From Motilimonas eburnea (GTDB lineage Bacteria; Pseudomonadota; Gammaproteobacteria; Enterobacterales; CBDFNC01), in contig NZ_JAIMJB010000007.1 in NCBI RefSeq assembly GCF_021295345.1, positions 62,001-126,000 on the forward strand: 64,000 bases of DNA, given 5' to 3'. Position 1 is the stretch's first letter, and every line of letters begins with the position of its first letter. The notes under the pieces are model-generated. The model was not told the origin of the DNA. It saw only the letters and a list, made by a program, of their open reading frames with translations, and ran no database searches. Below are positions 1 to 9,411 of the stretch, piece after piece. The translations under genes were made by a program, and so were the position numbers.

Positions 1-511
1 TATCATCAACAGACGCCCTTGATGGCTCCTGAAAGCCAGACGTTGCATGGGAGTTTATTGCTTCGGTGGCGCCAATGCCCGAATCCGACCTCGGCCTTAC
101 CTGCTGCTCTGCCGCTTGGATTTGCGCCAAAATATCGTGGCTAAGGGGCTTATTGTCCCCCTCTTTGCTTTTTGCCTTGCCCGGCTCTGTTGTGTCTCCT
201 TGCGCCTCTTGTGCACTTTTTAAACCATGCTGTGGTGTGCGCTGTTTTTCTTGCGCTTGGCTGTCAGCTTTTTGACGACTCGCTTTTGATGCTTCAACGT
301 CATCTTGCCAAGCCCGTTTGACCGCTTGCTCCTGCACATCCATTTGTTGGTGCTCTGATTTTTTATTTTTAGCCGCTTCGTAAGTTTTTTTGAATTCAAG
401 AGACTTTTCTTGCGCAAGGTTTGATTCGGCGATCACGCCGACCGACTCTTGGGCCGAGGCATTCCCCGAAGACGTCGCCTGACTGACATTAATTGGCACT
501 GATTGCATCAT
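1..511 (-). CDS. fliK: Flagellar hook-length control protein FliK (N-terminal part, cut by window edge)
   Basis: An open minus-strand frame runs from an ATG pair at 506-511 to the window edge without a stop. The visible 170 residues are low-complexity and rich in Gln, Glu, Ala, Lys and Ser, as in the poorly conserved N-terminal region of FliK, a secreted ruler and substrate-specificity switch for hook length. The conserved C-terminal domain lies outside the window, so the call rests mainly on position directly downstream of fliJ on the same strand, where fliK sits in Shewanella and Vibrio. The start is uncertain because no strong ribosome-binding site precedes either ATG. A gap of about 340 bases separates it from fliJ. 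Confidence 0.7.
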   Translation of the reverse strand, partial: MMQSVPINVSQATSSGNASAQESVGVIAESNLAQEKSLEFKKTYEAAKNKKSEHQQMDVQEQAVKRAWQDDVEASKASRQKADSQAQEKQRTPQHGLKSAQEAQGDTTEPGKAKSKEGDNKPLSHDILAQIQAAEQQVRPRSDSGIGATEAINSHATSGFQEPSRASVDD

Positions 512-855
512 ACTTACATCCGTATTCTTGGTGGCAAAAGATTGCCGAAATGACCCACATGCATTGCTTTACTACTTGCCATCATGCATAAAGCTCCTCT
601 CGCTAAAGCCCATATAACTCGCTATATCGACATCATTGCAGCCTATCGCAATACCCCAGCGAAAGGCTTAAGTCATATTTCTAGGTAATACTTCTAGGCT
701 ACATTCCTGAGCTATATTTCTAAGCAATTTTCGTTCCAAAACTAGAATGGATAGACCCAGTGTTTGCATGAAATTCACAGAGGTTGAGGGGGCTTCCATT
801 TAATAACGCGGTGAGCATTAAGATCCCCCCTCTTGGCAACAAGAGGGGTAAAAGA
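512..855. other. fliJ-fliK intergenic region
   Basis: A 344-base stretch with no credible gene. Near fliJ it contains a perfect 9-bp hairpin (listed separately). The rest is AT-rich and contains loosely repeated phrases of the type ATTTCTAGG / ACTTCTAGG / ATTTCTAAG between about 677 and 727. No sigma-54 or sigma-28 promoter with correct spacing was found. Confidence 0.5.
827..848 (-). terminator. Hairpin just downstream of fliJ (candidate terminator or attenuator)
   Basis: CCCCTCTTG and CAAGAGGGG form a perfect 9-bp stem around a 4-base loop, starting 8 bases after the fliJ stop codon. On the minus strand no run of T follows, so it may be a pause, processing or mRNA-stability element rather than a classical terminator. 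Confidence 0.4.
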
Positions 856-1305
856 CTAAAAAGATTGATTTTGCTTTTGGTAGAACTGAAAGTTGGCAAA
901 TTCATCGAGCATGTTTTGCTCCCTTTTATTCGCTATTTTCTGCGCCGCTTGAGCGCGTTTAGCGAGTAGGGTTTCCACGGCCTTACGTTTACTTTGCATC
1001 TCAATCCAATGCTTTTTTTTCAACTCAACCTGATGCATCACTTTAGGCAGGGCGGCTTGTTGCTGTAACATGGCCTCTTCTAGCTTCACGATAAACTTTT
1101 GATAGTAAGAGTAGCTGTCTGCGTATAAGCCTGATGAGCCCTTGTCGTGCATTTGCTTAACATATTGATTTCGGTAGTTTTGTAAATTAGCAAATTGTTG
1201 ACGAAACGCCACCAGCTGCTGCTGTGCCTGCGCTAATTCTTGCACCGCTTGCTGCTCATGTTGCTTATGCTGATCTAAAACCAACAACAATGCTTTATCA
1301 GACAT
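856..1305 (-). CDS. fliJ: Flagellar export chaperone/stalk protein FliJ
   Basis: A small, highly charged, Gln/Lys-rich helical protein of 149 residues, about the usual FliJ length. It is predicted coiled coil throughout, with heptad-like stretches between residues 10 and 130. FliJ is the central stalk of the FliH-FliI ATPase ring and helps energise export through FlhA. I place the start at ATG 1305 rather than GTG 1311 because the G-rich sequence GGGGTGGGG directly precedes the ATG. It follows fliI by 30 bases on the same strand and is the last gene before the intergenic hairpin. Confidence 0.85.
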   Translation of the reverse strand: MSDKALLLVLDQHKQHEQQAVQELAQAQQQLVAFRQQFANLQNYRNQYVKQMHDKGSSGLYADSYSYYQKFIVKLEEAMLQQQAALPKVMHQVELKKKHWIEMQSKRKAVETLLAKRAQAAQKIANKREQNMLDEFANFQFYQKQNQSF

Positions 1306-1335
1306 CCCCACCCCAATCTAGCTTACACGGGTTAT

Positions 1336-2685
1336 TTACGCTCTTTGCCCGCCATTAACAAACTCTTGCGCCAATCCCGCTAATTGGCTCAAGCTATTTT
1401 CGTAATTAACGGATTCTTTCATGGGCTGCTGCAAGAAGTGATCCAACCTAGGCTTGATATTAATCGCTTGATCGATTCGCGGATCGCTACCGCGTGAATA
1501 CGCACCTATGGTGATCAGGTCTTTGTTTTCTTGATACAAAGAATAAGCCTGCTTGATCGCGCGTGCCAGCATTTGATGTTCATCACTGGTGACCATAGGC
1601 ATCACCCGGCTGATGGATTTAGCCACATCTATTGCGGGGAAATGCCCCGCGTCAGCCAGCTCACGTGATAACACGATATGCCCATCAAGTATTGCCCGAG
1701 CGGCATCGGCAATGGGATCTTGTAAATCATCGCCTTCGGTCAATACCGTAAAAAACGCCGTGATCCCACCTTGGCCTTGGCCCTGATTACCATTACCAGC
1801 ACGTTCAACTAAAGCGGGTAACTTAGCAAACACAGAAGGAGGATAGCCCTTGGTTGCGGGCGGCTCACCAATAGCCAGCGCAATTTCACGCTGTGCTTGA
1901 GCAAAACGTGTTAAGGAATCCATAAGCAAAAGGACATTTAGCCCTTGGTCTCGAAAATACTCCGCCACGGTTAACGCCGTTTCGCAACCTTTTAAACGCA
2001 TCAAAGGCGAAGCATCAGCAGGCGCGGCAACCACAACCGAACGCGCACGCCCTTCATCACCTAAGATATCATCAATAAACTCTTTTACTTCACGGCCACG
2101 CTCACCGATTAACCCCACCACAACCACATCGGCACTACTGCCGCGGGTCATCATGCCCAGCAGCACACTTTTACCCACCCCCGAGCCTGCAAACAGCCCC
2201 ATACGTTGACCCTTACCCACAGTTATCATGGCATTGATCGCTCTCACACCAACATCCATGGGGTGGCGAATAGGCTCCCTAGCGAGAGGGTTGATCCGCG
2301 CTGAGCCAAATTTAACGTGATCGGGACTCATAATATCGCCAAGGCCATCAAGGGGCTTGCCAACACCATCAATAACCCGGCCTAGTAATTCCATTCCCAC
2401 CGGAATGCCTTGGGCCTGAGTCATTGGGATCACCCGCGCCCCGGGTAACACGCCTGACAGACGTTCACTGGGCATAAGGTATAACTTGTCACCAGAAAAG
2501 CCCACCACTTCCGCTTCAATCAAACCGTCTAGGGTTTCCACTTGGCATAAGCTGCCCACAGGGGCGCTACAACCAATGGCTTCAAGTGTTAACCCGACAA
2601 CACGTGTCAATTTACCGGCAGCGATGGGTTTAGGTACTAACTCATCAGTCACGTAGTTGGCTAAGCGTTGGCTAAGGTAAGTCAT
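1336..2685 (-). CDS. fliI: Flagellum-specific ATPase FliI
   Basis: 449 residues, the standard FliI length, homologous to F1-ATPase beta subunits. The P-loop AGSGVGKS lies at residues 166-173, the motif [10 protein letters not shown] follows at 194-203, and the Walker B strand VLLLMD is at 251-256, with the family signature around '[12 protein letters not shown]'. It hydrolyses ATP in a hexamer beneath the export gate to help unfold and deliver flagellar substrates. The start overlaps the end of fliH by 14 bases, indicating translational coupling. All catalytic motifs appear intact. Confidence 0.97.
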   Translation of the reverse strand: MTYLSQRLANYVTDELVPKPIAAGKLTRVVGLTLEAIGCSAPVGSLCQVETLDGLIEAEVVGFSGDKLYLMPSERLSGVLPGARVIPMTQAQGIPVGMELLGRVIDGVGKPLDGLGDIMSPDHVKFGSARINPLAREPIRHPMDVGVRAINAMITVGKGQRMGLFAGSGVGKSVLLGMMTRGSSADVVVVGLIGERGREVKEFIDDILGDEGRARSVVVAAPADASPLMRLKGCETALTVAEYFRDQGLNVLLLMDSLTRFAQAQREIALAIGEPPATKGYPPSVFAKLPALVERAGNGNQGQGQGGITAFFTVLTEGDDLQDPIADAARAILDGHIVLSRELADAGHFPAIDVAKSISRVMPMVTSDEHQMLARAIKQAYSLYQENKDLITIGAYSRGSDPRIDQAINIKPRLDHFLQQPMKESVNYENSLSQLAGLAQEFVNGGQRA

Positions 2686-3646
2686 GATTATCTTTTGTTA
2701 AATCACCTGTTACATCATTGGCATGATCATCAGGCTCATCAGCCACATTGACAGCATTCTCTTCATTGGCTTCATCCCTTGCATCAAAGGGGCTAACATC
2801 GGGTGTCTGTGTAGGGTGTTCGGGTGGTTTGGGCACTTGCGCTGCAACCTGTTGCTCTGCAGCGGCACGGGCCTCATTCATATGCTGATTATTGGCCGCT
2901 AAAAATTGCTTAAGCACCTGATTAATTCGCATCTCAAGTGGGTAATCAACACTCGACAACTCGGTTTTAATTTGGCAGTCGCCGCGTTGTAAGCTAGGCT
3001 CAGCAATCAGCACCCAACCCCGCTTATCACATTCCTCTGCGCTATAAACTTGATTGATCATGTCTACGTCATCAGGGTGAAAGTGCAGGTGCATGGTTTG
3101 ATTGGCGAAGGGCAACACGTCAATGGCTTGTTTTAGTGCCGTTAATACCACTTGGGGATTGGTGGTCACTTCGGTACGCACTATCTGTTGGCTAAGTTGC
3201 AACGCGAGTTGCACCAGTTGTAGCTCTACATCTTGAGTCAGTTGGCTAAGGGGGTTAGCTAACTGAGCCATCAGTTGTTGCCAACGCAGCGTTTGCTCAT
3301 TAATTTGCTGCTCACCTTGAACGAGCCCCTGCTCGATCCCTTGCGCGAGGCCTTCTTCATGGCCTCGTTCATAGCCTTCGCTGTGGCCACGTTGCTCACC
3401 TTGGGCAAACCCCTCAGTTTGGCCTTGTTCAAAGCCTTCCTGATAAGCAGCTTGGCGGATCGCTTCTATTTCTTCTAAAGAGGGGGGTGCTGGTGGCGCC
3501 TGCTCTTCTTCTGCCTCAACTTCTGGTTGATGAAACCAGTTATGAGGCATATTGAGGGCATTGGTTGTCTCTTCATCGCTTTCAACGTCGACTTCAGGGA
3601 TTTGCCAAAGTTCCGGCTTAGCATCATGATCTGATTGGGTTGCCAT
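2672..3646 (-). CDS. fliH: Flagellar assembly protein FliH (negative regulator of FliI)
   Basis: 324 residues. The N-terminal half carries a run of GxxxG-like repeats ([14 protein letters not shown] and following, about residues 72-115), the hallmark helical region of FliH. The C-terminal half is the conserved FliH/HrpE domain that binds FliI. FliH forms the peripheral stalk of the export ATPase and docks it to the C-ring. A C-terminal tail of about 70 residues after the conserved domain is acidic and rich in Pro, Asp and Asn, making it longer than the enteric protein. Its ATG overlaps the fliG stop as TAATG. Downstream it overlaps fliI. Confidence 0.95.
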   Translation of the reverse strand: MATQSDHDAKPELWQIPEVDVESDEETTNALNMPHNWFHQPEVEAEEEQAPPAPPSLEEIEAIRQAAYQEGFEQGQTEGFAQGEQRGHSEGYERGHEEGLAQGIEQGLVQGEQQINEQTLRWQQLMAQLANPLSQLTQDVELQLVQLALQLSQQIVRTEVTTNPQVVLTALKQAIDVLPFANQTMHLHFHPDDVDMINQVYSAEECDKRGWVLIAEPSLQRGDCQIKTELSSVDYPLEMRINQVLKQFLAANNQHMNEARAAAEQQVAAQVPKPPEHPTQTPDVSPFDARDEANEENAVNVADEPDDHANDVTGDLTKDNHDLP

Positions 3647-4680
3647 TATAGGAATTCATCTCCACCGCCACCACCAAGCATAATTTCGCCCGAGTCAGCA
3701 AGGCGGCGCGCAACCGATAGGATCTCTTTTTGCGCCGCTTCCACTTCACTAACACGTACTGGGCCCATGGCTTCGAGATCATCAGCCAACATTTCCGCCG
3801 CACGTTTCGACATATTGCGCATGATCTTATCCTTGAGCTGGTCATCTGCACCTTTTAGTGCCCGCTGCAAGATATCTTGCTGTACATCACGCAATAGCGC
3901 TTGGATACCCCTGTCATCAACATCAATAAGGTTATCAAATACGAACATCAGATCTTGAATTTGTTGACTCATCTCTTCATCAGACTCACGAATAGAGTCC
4001 ATTAATGGGCCTTCTATGCTGGTATCTAGGTAGTTCATAATATTGGCAGCCGCTTTCAAGCCGCCCATTTTCGCAGCTTGTGCCCCTGCTTGACCCGCAA
4101 ATTGTTTTTCCATGATCTCGTTAAGCTCTTGCAGCGCCGCGGGTTGTACTTCCTCAAGATTGGCGATACGCATCATCAAATCCAGTCTGACTCGCTCAGG
4201 GAACTGACTCATGATTTCTGCCGACTGCTCAGGCTCAAGGTATGACAAAACGATCGTTTGAATTTGTGGATGCTCATTTTGGATAATGCTGGCCACTTGG
4301 CGTGCGTCCATCCATTTCAATGAATCTAAGCCGCGAGCACCACTGCCCATGACAATTTGTTCAACAAGGTTACCCGCTTTATCTTCACCTAAGGCTTGGG
4401 TTAAGGCATTACGAACAAAGTCTTCACTGCCGATACCGATATTGGTGAATTTCTGGATGTCCTCGACAAATCCCCGGTGCACCGCTGTCACTTTTTCTTG
4501 TGAAAAGTCTTTCATTGATGCCATTGCCATCCCTAAGCGTTGCACTTGCTTCGGCTCAAGGTGGCGAAAAATTTGCGCAGCATCTTCTTCGGTCAAACTC
4601 AACATCAGGATGGCGGATTTTTCCAATCCGGTCAGAGAGGAAATATCAAACTTTTCGGGGTCTTTCTTTTCGTCAGGCAT
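3646..4680 (-). CDS. fliG: Flagellar motor switch protein FliG
   Basis: 344 residues, matching FliG of other proteobacteria. The N-terminal part (SSLTGLEKSAILMLSL) binds FliF; the middle domain includes the EHPQ motif in 'NEHPQIQTIVLSYL'; the C-terminal domain carries the charged helix that contacts the stator. FliG is the torque-generating ring of the C-ring. The C-terminus ends in a Gly-rich linker and 'DEFL'. The start overlaps fliF by 8 bases and the stop is shared with the fliH start, so fliF-fliG-fliH are tightly coupled. Confidence 0.97.
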   Translation of the reverse strand: MPDEKKDPEKFDISSLTGLEKSAILMLSLTEEDAAQIFRHLEPKQVQRLGMAMASMKDFSQEKVTAVHRGFVEDIQKFTNIGIGSEDFVRNALTQALGEDKAGNLVEQIVMGSGARGLDSLKWMDARQVASIIQNEHPQIQTIVLSYLEPEQSAEIMSQFPERVRLDLMMRIANLEEVQPAALQELNEIMEKQFAGQAGAQAAKMGGLKAAANIMNYLDTSIEGPLMDSIRESDEEMSQQIQDLMFVFDNLIDVDDRGIQALLRDVQQDILQRALKGADDQLKDKIMRNMSKRAAEMLADDLEAMGPVRVSEVEAAQKEILSVARRLADSGEIMLGGGGGDEFL

Positions 4681-6385
4681 CTTCGTTTAACCAATCTTTA
4701 ATTACTTGGGCTGAAAGATCAGGCTCATTGGCCACCAGAGCGCGCACCGCTTTCACGAGATCTTCATCTTTATGTAGATCAGGTAGGATGAATTGGCCAT
4801 CTTTTATGCCAAAATCAAGCTCATCCGAATCGGCTGCCACCAATTTCAAATCATCATCGCCCGCTAACGAGCCCACTGCACCGCCCATTTCAAAGTCTTC
4901 TTTCTCCACTGAGTCTGGGTAAAGCAATTTCTTCAGCATAGGTCGAATAATGGCAAAGACCACAATGAGGATAACCAGCATTGAGCCACCAAAACGCAGC
5001 ATTTGATAAAACTGATCCGATTGCCAAAATGCCGGCGCTTCAATATTGTCAAGTTCAGGACGATTAAACGGAACGGTCACCACTTCAAGCATATCACCGC
5101 GATTAACGTCAAAACCTAGGCCACCTTGCAATAGCCGACGAATACTGGCTAACTGCTCAGGCGTTCTGGGCGTACGTGTGACAGTGCCTTCTTCATTGGT
5201 TTGCGCTTGGTAATCAATGGCGACCGATACCGTCAAGCGTCGAACAAAGCCTGATTGCTGGCGAGTATGGCTGATAGTGGTATCTAGCTCATAATTTCGA
5301 GTAGCTTCTTTGTGACTTGAGCCCACCGCACCGCCTGCGCCTCCTTCCGTTGCATCTTCAGGAATCTCGGCGTCCATCGGCGGCTGATTGGTTAACGCGC
5401 CTGGTACCTCGGCGCCGTCGCCCCCCATGGTTGAATTTTCAACGGTCATTTCGCTGCGTAGTGCGGGTAGATCTGGATTATAGCGCTTCTGGGTTTGCTC
5501 CACCGCGGTAAAATCCATGGTGACATCCACTTCGGCAGTGTAGCTATCAAAACCGACCACAGGAATTAAGATGGAATCGATTTTGTTTTTGTATTCTTCT
5601 TCGCGCTTACGCTCTAGCTCAAACTCTTTACGGCTTTTGGCGGCGAGTGGGTCTTGACTACCGGAATTGAGCAATCGGCCGCGTTGGTCGGTCACCGTTA
5701 CCCTTGAGGGCGCGAGGTTTTGTACCGCCGATGATACCATATCGACAATGGAGTCGACTTCTTCTTGAGTTAAACTATTGGCGCGACTCACGGTCACCAC
5801 CACAGTAGCACTGGCTTTTTGCTCGCGCCGTGTGAACACATTTTCTTTCGGGATAGCCAATAATACCTGTGCCTTTTGCACGTTTTTCATGGCTTGAATC
5901 GCAAGGGCTAATTGACGTTCACGGCTGAGTTTTAAACGTTCGCTTTCAAGGCGTTGACTGACACCAAATCCCATGTCTTGTAACAGGATTTCATCGCCTT
6001 GCTCATCCACAGGGGCAACGCCACTGCGCGTCATGCGTAATTTGATTTTTTGATAGTCTTCGGCAATCACCAACACGGTGTTACCTTCAAGCTGATAAGG
6101 TATTTTTTCTTGGTCGAGAAAATCGAGAGTCGTAATCAGTTGCTCTGTCTGGAAGGTGCCTAAAGGGCGATAATCAGGTGCTTTACCCCAAAGCCACAGG
6201 ATCACCACAATGGCAAGAACAATGGCTAAACCGATAATAATGGTGACTTGTCGCAGCACATCAACATTGCCGAGCACAGACAGGGCTGAGCTTTTTTGCT
6301 CCCCTTGCTCAAGTTGATCGCCTTGACTCATGGCGGTGCTGTTATTGCCAACCATTAAGTCGGTATTTGGGTTTGTATCAGCCAC
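4673..6385 (-). CDS. fliF: Flagellar MS-ring protein FliF
   Basis: 570 residues, the expected size. Two membrane segments are visible, at about residues 48-66 and about 459-477, flanking a large periplasmic region that contains the ring-building motifs and a long Gly/Glu/Ala-rich insertion. The acidic C-terminus is the FliG-binding tail. FliF forms the MS-ring on which the whole basal body is assembled. It follows fliE by 16 bases and overlaps fliG, in the operon driven by the sigma-54 promoter upstream of fliE. Confidence 0.97.
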   Translation of the reverse strand: MADTNPNTDLMVGNNSTAMSQGDQLEQGEQKSSALSVLGNVDVLRQVTIIIGLAIVLAIVVILWLWGKAPDYRPLGTFQTEQLITTLDFLDQEKIPYQLEGNTVLVIAEDYQKIKLRMTRSGVAPVDEQGDEILLQDMGFGVSQRLESERLKLSRERQLALAIQAMKNVQKAQVLLAIPKENVFTRREQKASATVVVTVSRANSLTQEEVDSIVDMVSSAVQNLAPSRVTVTDQRGRLLNSGSQDPLAAKSRKEFELERKREEEYKNKIDSILIPVVGFDSYTAEVDVTMDFTAVEQTQKRYNPDLPALRSEMTVENSTMGGDGAEVPGALTNQPPMDAEIPEDATEGGAGGAVGSSHKEATRNYELDTTISHTRQQSGFVRRLTVSVAIDYQAQTNEEGTVTRTPRTPEQLASIRRLLQGGLGFDVNRGDMLEVVTVPFNRPELDNIEAPAFWQSDQFYQMLRFGGSMLVILIVVFAIIRPMLKKLLYPDSVEKEDFEMGGAVGSLAGDDDLKLVAADSDELDFGIKDGQFILPDLHKDEDLVKAVRALVANEPDLSAQVIKDWLNEDA

Positions 6386-6401
6386 GTAAAATATCCTTAA
6401 A

Positions 6402-6725
6402 CTACACCGGCATACTCATGATTTCTTTGTATGCTTCTACTACTTTATTGCGCACTTGTACGGTCGCTTCAAAAGCCACACCTGATTTGCTCGATGCAAT
6501 CATTACATCCCCTAAGCTTACATCACGATCACCCATTTCAAAGCGATTACGTAACTCACTGGTATTTTGCTGTAAGCTATTTACGTTGTCGATAGCTTGT
6601 TTCAGAAGTTGTGAGAACTCCCCATGTGTCGTTGACGTTGCAGGCAACTGAGATTCAAGCCCTTTTGCTTGCAACGACAAGGTTTGCATTTCATTAAATA
6701 ATATCGATGAATCGGTCACGTTCAT
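6402..6725 (-). CDS. fliE: Flagellar hook-basal body protein FliE
   Basis: 107 residues from ATG 6725, which has a strong GGAGG five bases upstream; the in-frame TTG at 6737 overlaps that ribosome-binding site and is not used. FliE joins the MS-ring to the rod and is needed to start rod export. The C-terminal half 'DVMIASSKSGVAFEATVQVRNK' contains the conserved FliE helix, ending 'YKEIMSMPV'. It is the first gene of the fliEFGHIJ operon; the sigma-54 promoter is about 80 bases upstream. Confidence 0.95.
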   Translation of the reverse strand: MNVTDSSILFNEMQTLSLQAKGLESQLPATSTTHGEFSQLLKQAIDNVNSLQQNTSELRNRFEMGDRDVSLGDVMIASSKSGVAFEATVQVRNKVVEAYKEIMSMPV

Positions 6726-6802
6726 TTTGGCCTCCAAATACTGTCAACATCTTGACTATCTCCCTGTCATCTTCGAGATAGCCTCATGATAATTTGAATA
6801 AA

Positions 6803-6817
6803 GCAATTTGTAGGCCA
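6803..6817 (-). promoter_or_regulatory. Sigma-54 promoter of the fliE operon
   Basis: On the minus strand TGGCCTACAAATTGC has the GG-N10-GC spacing of RpoN promoters. It lies between the flrC terminator and fliE, with an expected transcript start near 6791. FlrC or FlrA is the likely activator. Confidence 0.8.
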
Positions 6818-6822
6818 AAAAT

Positions 6823-6849
6823 AAAAAAGGCGGAAAATCCGCCTTTTTT
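6823..6849 (-). terminator. Terminator after flrC
   Basis: GGCGGA-AAA-TCCGCC forms a 6-bp stem flanked by A and T runs on both sides, so it can act in either direction. It separates flrBC from the fliE promoter. Confidence 0.9.
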
Positions 6850-6873
6850 ACTGTCTGTGATGACAACAATTAT

Positions 6874-8220
6874 CTAAACAGTTAACCCAGACTCTTTCAT
6901 TCTAGCCAGTTTGTATCTGAGTGTTCTTGGGCTTATTCCTAACTTTTCGGCCACGTCTTTACGTTTTCCCCCACAGGCTTTTAGCGCATCTAATATGATT
7001 TGGTGCTCTTGCTGTTTTAACTCATCGCCTAAGTTGTCTTCGGCGGTTGGTTGGGGTCGGCTAGTTTGTTCATTGCCGACAGTCACGACTTGACCTGCAG
7101 CAATCAGTTCATCTTCTAAGATCAAATGATCTAATTCAATGCGGCTACCGCTGGCCAAGATCAGCGCGCGTTGTACCACGTTTTCAAGTTCACGCACATT
7201 ACCCGGCCAAGGATAGTTAATGAGACGCCCCTTAGCCTCATCAGACAAAATAAGTGTCTGCTCACTGTGGCGTGTAATCAAATGCTCAGCTAACGGAATG
7301 ATGTCCCCAGGTCGTTGTTGCAATGGTAACCACTGCAACGGGAATACGTTGAGACGATAGTACAAATCTTCCCTAAATTTACCTTCACTAACGGCTTGTT
7401 TTAAATCGCGGTTACTGGTCGCTAACACCCGTACATCTAATTTCACTGTTTTGCGACCGCCAAGGCGCTCCACTTCTTTTTCTTGCAACACCCGCAGTAA
7501 TTTAGATTGTAAACTCAATGCCATCTCGGTGATTTCATCAAGTAAAATGGTGCCTCCCTGCGCTTGCTCAAACTTACCAGGGCAAGCTTGAACTGCGCCC
7601 GTGAAAGCGCCTTTTTCGTAACCGAACAAGGTGGCCTCAAGCATATTTTCAGGAATGGCCGCACAGTTAATGGCTACAAAGGGCTGCTCGCTACGCGGTG
7701 ACATATCATGAATATAGCGCGCCATGATTTCTTTACCCGCTCCGCTGGGGCCCGTCACCATCACGGAGGCATCACTTTTGGCTACTTTAGCTGCCAAATT
7801 AAGTAAGGCTTCGGTACTGGGATCGCCATAAACAGGTTTACCCGATTCGCACTTTTGCGCTGGCGCATAGCGGCTTACCTGATTAAGCAACACCTCTGGA
7901 GCAAAGGGTTTGGCCAAATAATCAATCGCCCCTTCGCGCATGGCTTTCACCGCATCATCTATGGTGGCATAAGCCGTCATGAGCAGCACAGGAACCTCAG
8001 GATACTTAGCTTTGATATTTTGCAATAAGGTTAAGCCCGACATGCCGCCCATTTGGATATCACTGATCACCAAATCAAAACGACGACGACTTAACGACAT
8101 TAAGGCGGCTTCACCACTGTCCGCTTCGCTGCATTCGTAATTGGCCAGCATTAACGTATCAACCAAGGCTTCACGTAGGCCAGCATCATCTTCGACCACT
8201 AAAATCTGAGCTGTAGACAT
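6874..8220 (-). CDS. flrC: Sigma-54-dependent flagellar response regulator FlrC
   Basis: 448 residues with three domains: an N-terminal receiver with phospho-acceptor D54 and K104; an AAA+ domain with Walker A GPSGAGKE at 157-164 and an intact sigma-54-contact GAFTGA at 204-209; and a C-terminal Fis-type helix-turn-helix (about 425-446, 'RKDVAEKLGISPRTLRYKL'). FlrC is phosphorylated by FlrB and activates the sigma-54 promoters of middle flagellar genes. A good AGGAGG precedes the ATG, four bases after the flrB stop. No key residue is missing. Confidence 0.96.
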   Translation of the reverse strand: MSTAQILVVEDDAGLREALVDTLMLANYECSEADSGEAALMSLSRRRFDLVISDIQMGGMSGLTLLQNIKAKYPEVPVLLMTAYATIDDAVKAMREGAIDYLAKPFAPEVLLNQVSRYAPAQKCESGKPVYGDPSTEALLNLAAKVAKSDASVMVTGPSGAGKEIMARYIHDMSPRSEQPFVAINCAAIPENMLEATLFGYEKGAFTGAVQACPGKFEQAQGGTILLDEITEMALSLQSKLLRVLQEKEVERLGGRKTVKLDVRVLATSNRDLKQAVSEGKFREDLYYRLNVFPLQWLPLQQRPGDIIPLAEHLITRHSEQTLILSDEAKGRLINYPWPGNVRELENVVQRALILASGSRIELDHLILEDELIAAGQVVTVGNEQTSRPQPTAEDNLGDELKQQEHQIILDALKACGGKRKDVAEKLGISPRTLRYKLARMKESGLTV

Positions 8221-8224
8221 AAGG

Positions 8225-9301
8225 TTAACCTCCTACTACTTGCGCTGGCATTGGTGCCACGGCATGTAATGGTAAACATAAGGTAAAACAGCTGCCCTTA
8301 CCCACGACTGAATTGACGTGCATTTCACCCTCATGGGCCTTAGCCACCGACTGCACCACGGCTAAGCCTAATCCCGTTCCTTGAGGTTTGGTGGTATAAA
8401 AGGGCTGCACTATCTCAGGTAAAAGCGCGGCTGGGATCCCAGGGCCATTATCCAGCACACTGATTTCAACTTGCGATTGTGTATTACACGTTGCTCGCAA
8501 GTGGATTTTCGCGCCATCACCACACGCTTGTAATGCATTATGGATCAAGTTACCAATGGCACTGGCAAGGGCATTTTTATTCGCTAATAAAAACAAATCA
8601 GGATCAGGTAGTGCAATGGTTAAACTGGCATTGGCCCGCTGCATCATGGCATCGCTGCCTTGTTTCACTTCTTGCAATAAGCTTTGCAATGACACTTCGG
8701 CAACCACCTGTTTTTCACCACTGCGGGCAAACAACAACATGTCCGTCACTTGCGTTTCTAAATCTTGGAGCCGACTCATTAATTTAGCTTGAAAGCTGGT
8801 GCGTGAAGTTTCAGGAAGATTCACGCTACCAAGATTAGCGGCATATAACATGGCCGCGGAAAGGGGCGTGCGGATCTGATGCGCCAAGGATGCAACCATA
8901 TTACCCAGTGCCGATAAGCGCTTCATCTGCGCCATTTTATCTTGCAACTCACGGGTATGAGTCAGATCCGTTAATGAAATCAACTGACCAGAAAAGCCTT
9001 CCAAAGGAGAAATAGACAATTGGATTTTTTTGCCATTAGCAAGGGACACTTCATGACCATCATCGGCTTGAGGCGCAAAGGCACGGCGGATGATATTAAA
9101 CCACAACTCCCCCACGAGCGGATCGCCAAGTAGCTCAATGGCCACAGGATTGGCTTGGGTCACTCGACCATTGTTATCCAATAAGATAACACCCGATGGC
9201 AGCAAGTCGAACACACTCGCGAGCGAGCAATGCTGCGCTCTTAGCATGGCTAATTCACCGGCAAATTGTTCTTTTTCTAATGGCAGCTCAGTCACAGTCA
9301 T
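8225..9301 (-). CDS. flrB: Flagellar sensor histidine kinase FlrB
   Basis: A cytoplasmic kinase with no membrane segment: a PAS-like domain, a HisKA helix with the phosphorylated His in 'SLAHQIRTPLS' (H141), and an HATPase domain with the N box 'NLIHNALQA', G1 'DNGPGIP' and G2 'GTGLGLAVVQS'. It phosphorylates FlrC. The frame is open to an ATG at 9334, but the sigma-54 promoter predicts transcription from about 9336, leaving no leader, so I prefer ATG 9301. No strong ribosome-binding site supports either choice. It is cotranscribed with flrC. Confidence 0.93.
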   Translation of the reverse strand: MTVTELPLEKEQFAGELAMLRAQHCSLASVFDLLPSGVILLDNNGRVTQANPVAIELLGDPLVGELWFNIIRRAFAPQADDGHEVSLANGKKIQLSISPLEGFSGQLISLTDLTHTRELQDKMAQMKRLSALGNMVASLAHQIRTPLSAAMLYAANLGSVNLPETSRTSFQAKLMSRLQDLETQVTDMLLFARSGEKQVVAEVSLQSLLQEVKQGSDAMMQRANASLTIALPDPDLFLLANKNALASAIGNLIHNALQACGDGAKIHLRATCNTQSQVEISVLDNGPGIPAALLPEIVQPFYTTKPQGTGLGLAVVQSVAKAHEGEMHVNSVVGKGSCFTLCLPLHAVAPMPAQVVGG

Positions 9302-9347
9302 AGACACAGTCAAAACCCTGGCACTTAATAACACATACTGGATTTAT

Positions 9348-9362
9348 GCTATATCCGTGCCA
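9348..9362 (-). promoter_or_regulatory. Sigma-54 promoter of flrBC
   Basis: TGGCACGGATATAGC on the minus strand keeps the canonical TGGCACG half and GG-N10-GC spacing; the -12 half is TAGC rather than TTGC. FlrA is the expected activator. Confidence 0.8.
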
Positions 9363-9411
9363 ATTTTTAACTTCTTTTACTGCAATAGGTTAGCGGGTGT
9401 TTTTGTGAGAA

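Noticed and set aside
531-545. Sigma-54 promoter near the fliK start
   Set aside because: TGGCAAAAGATTGC has only nine bases between GG and GC and points away from fliK.
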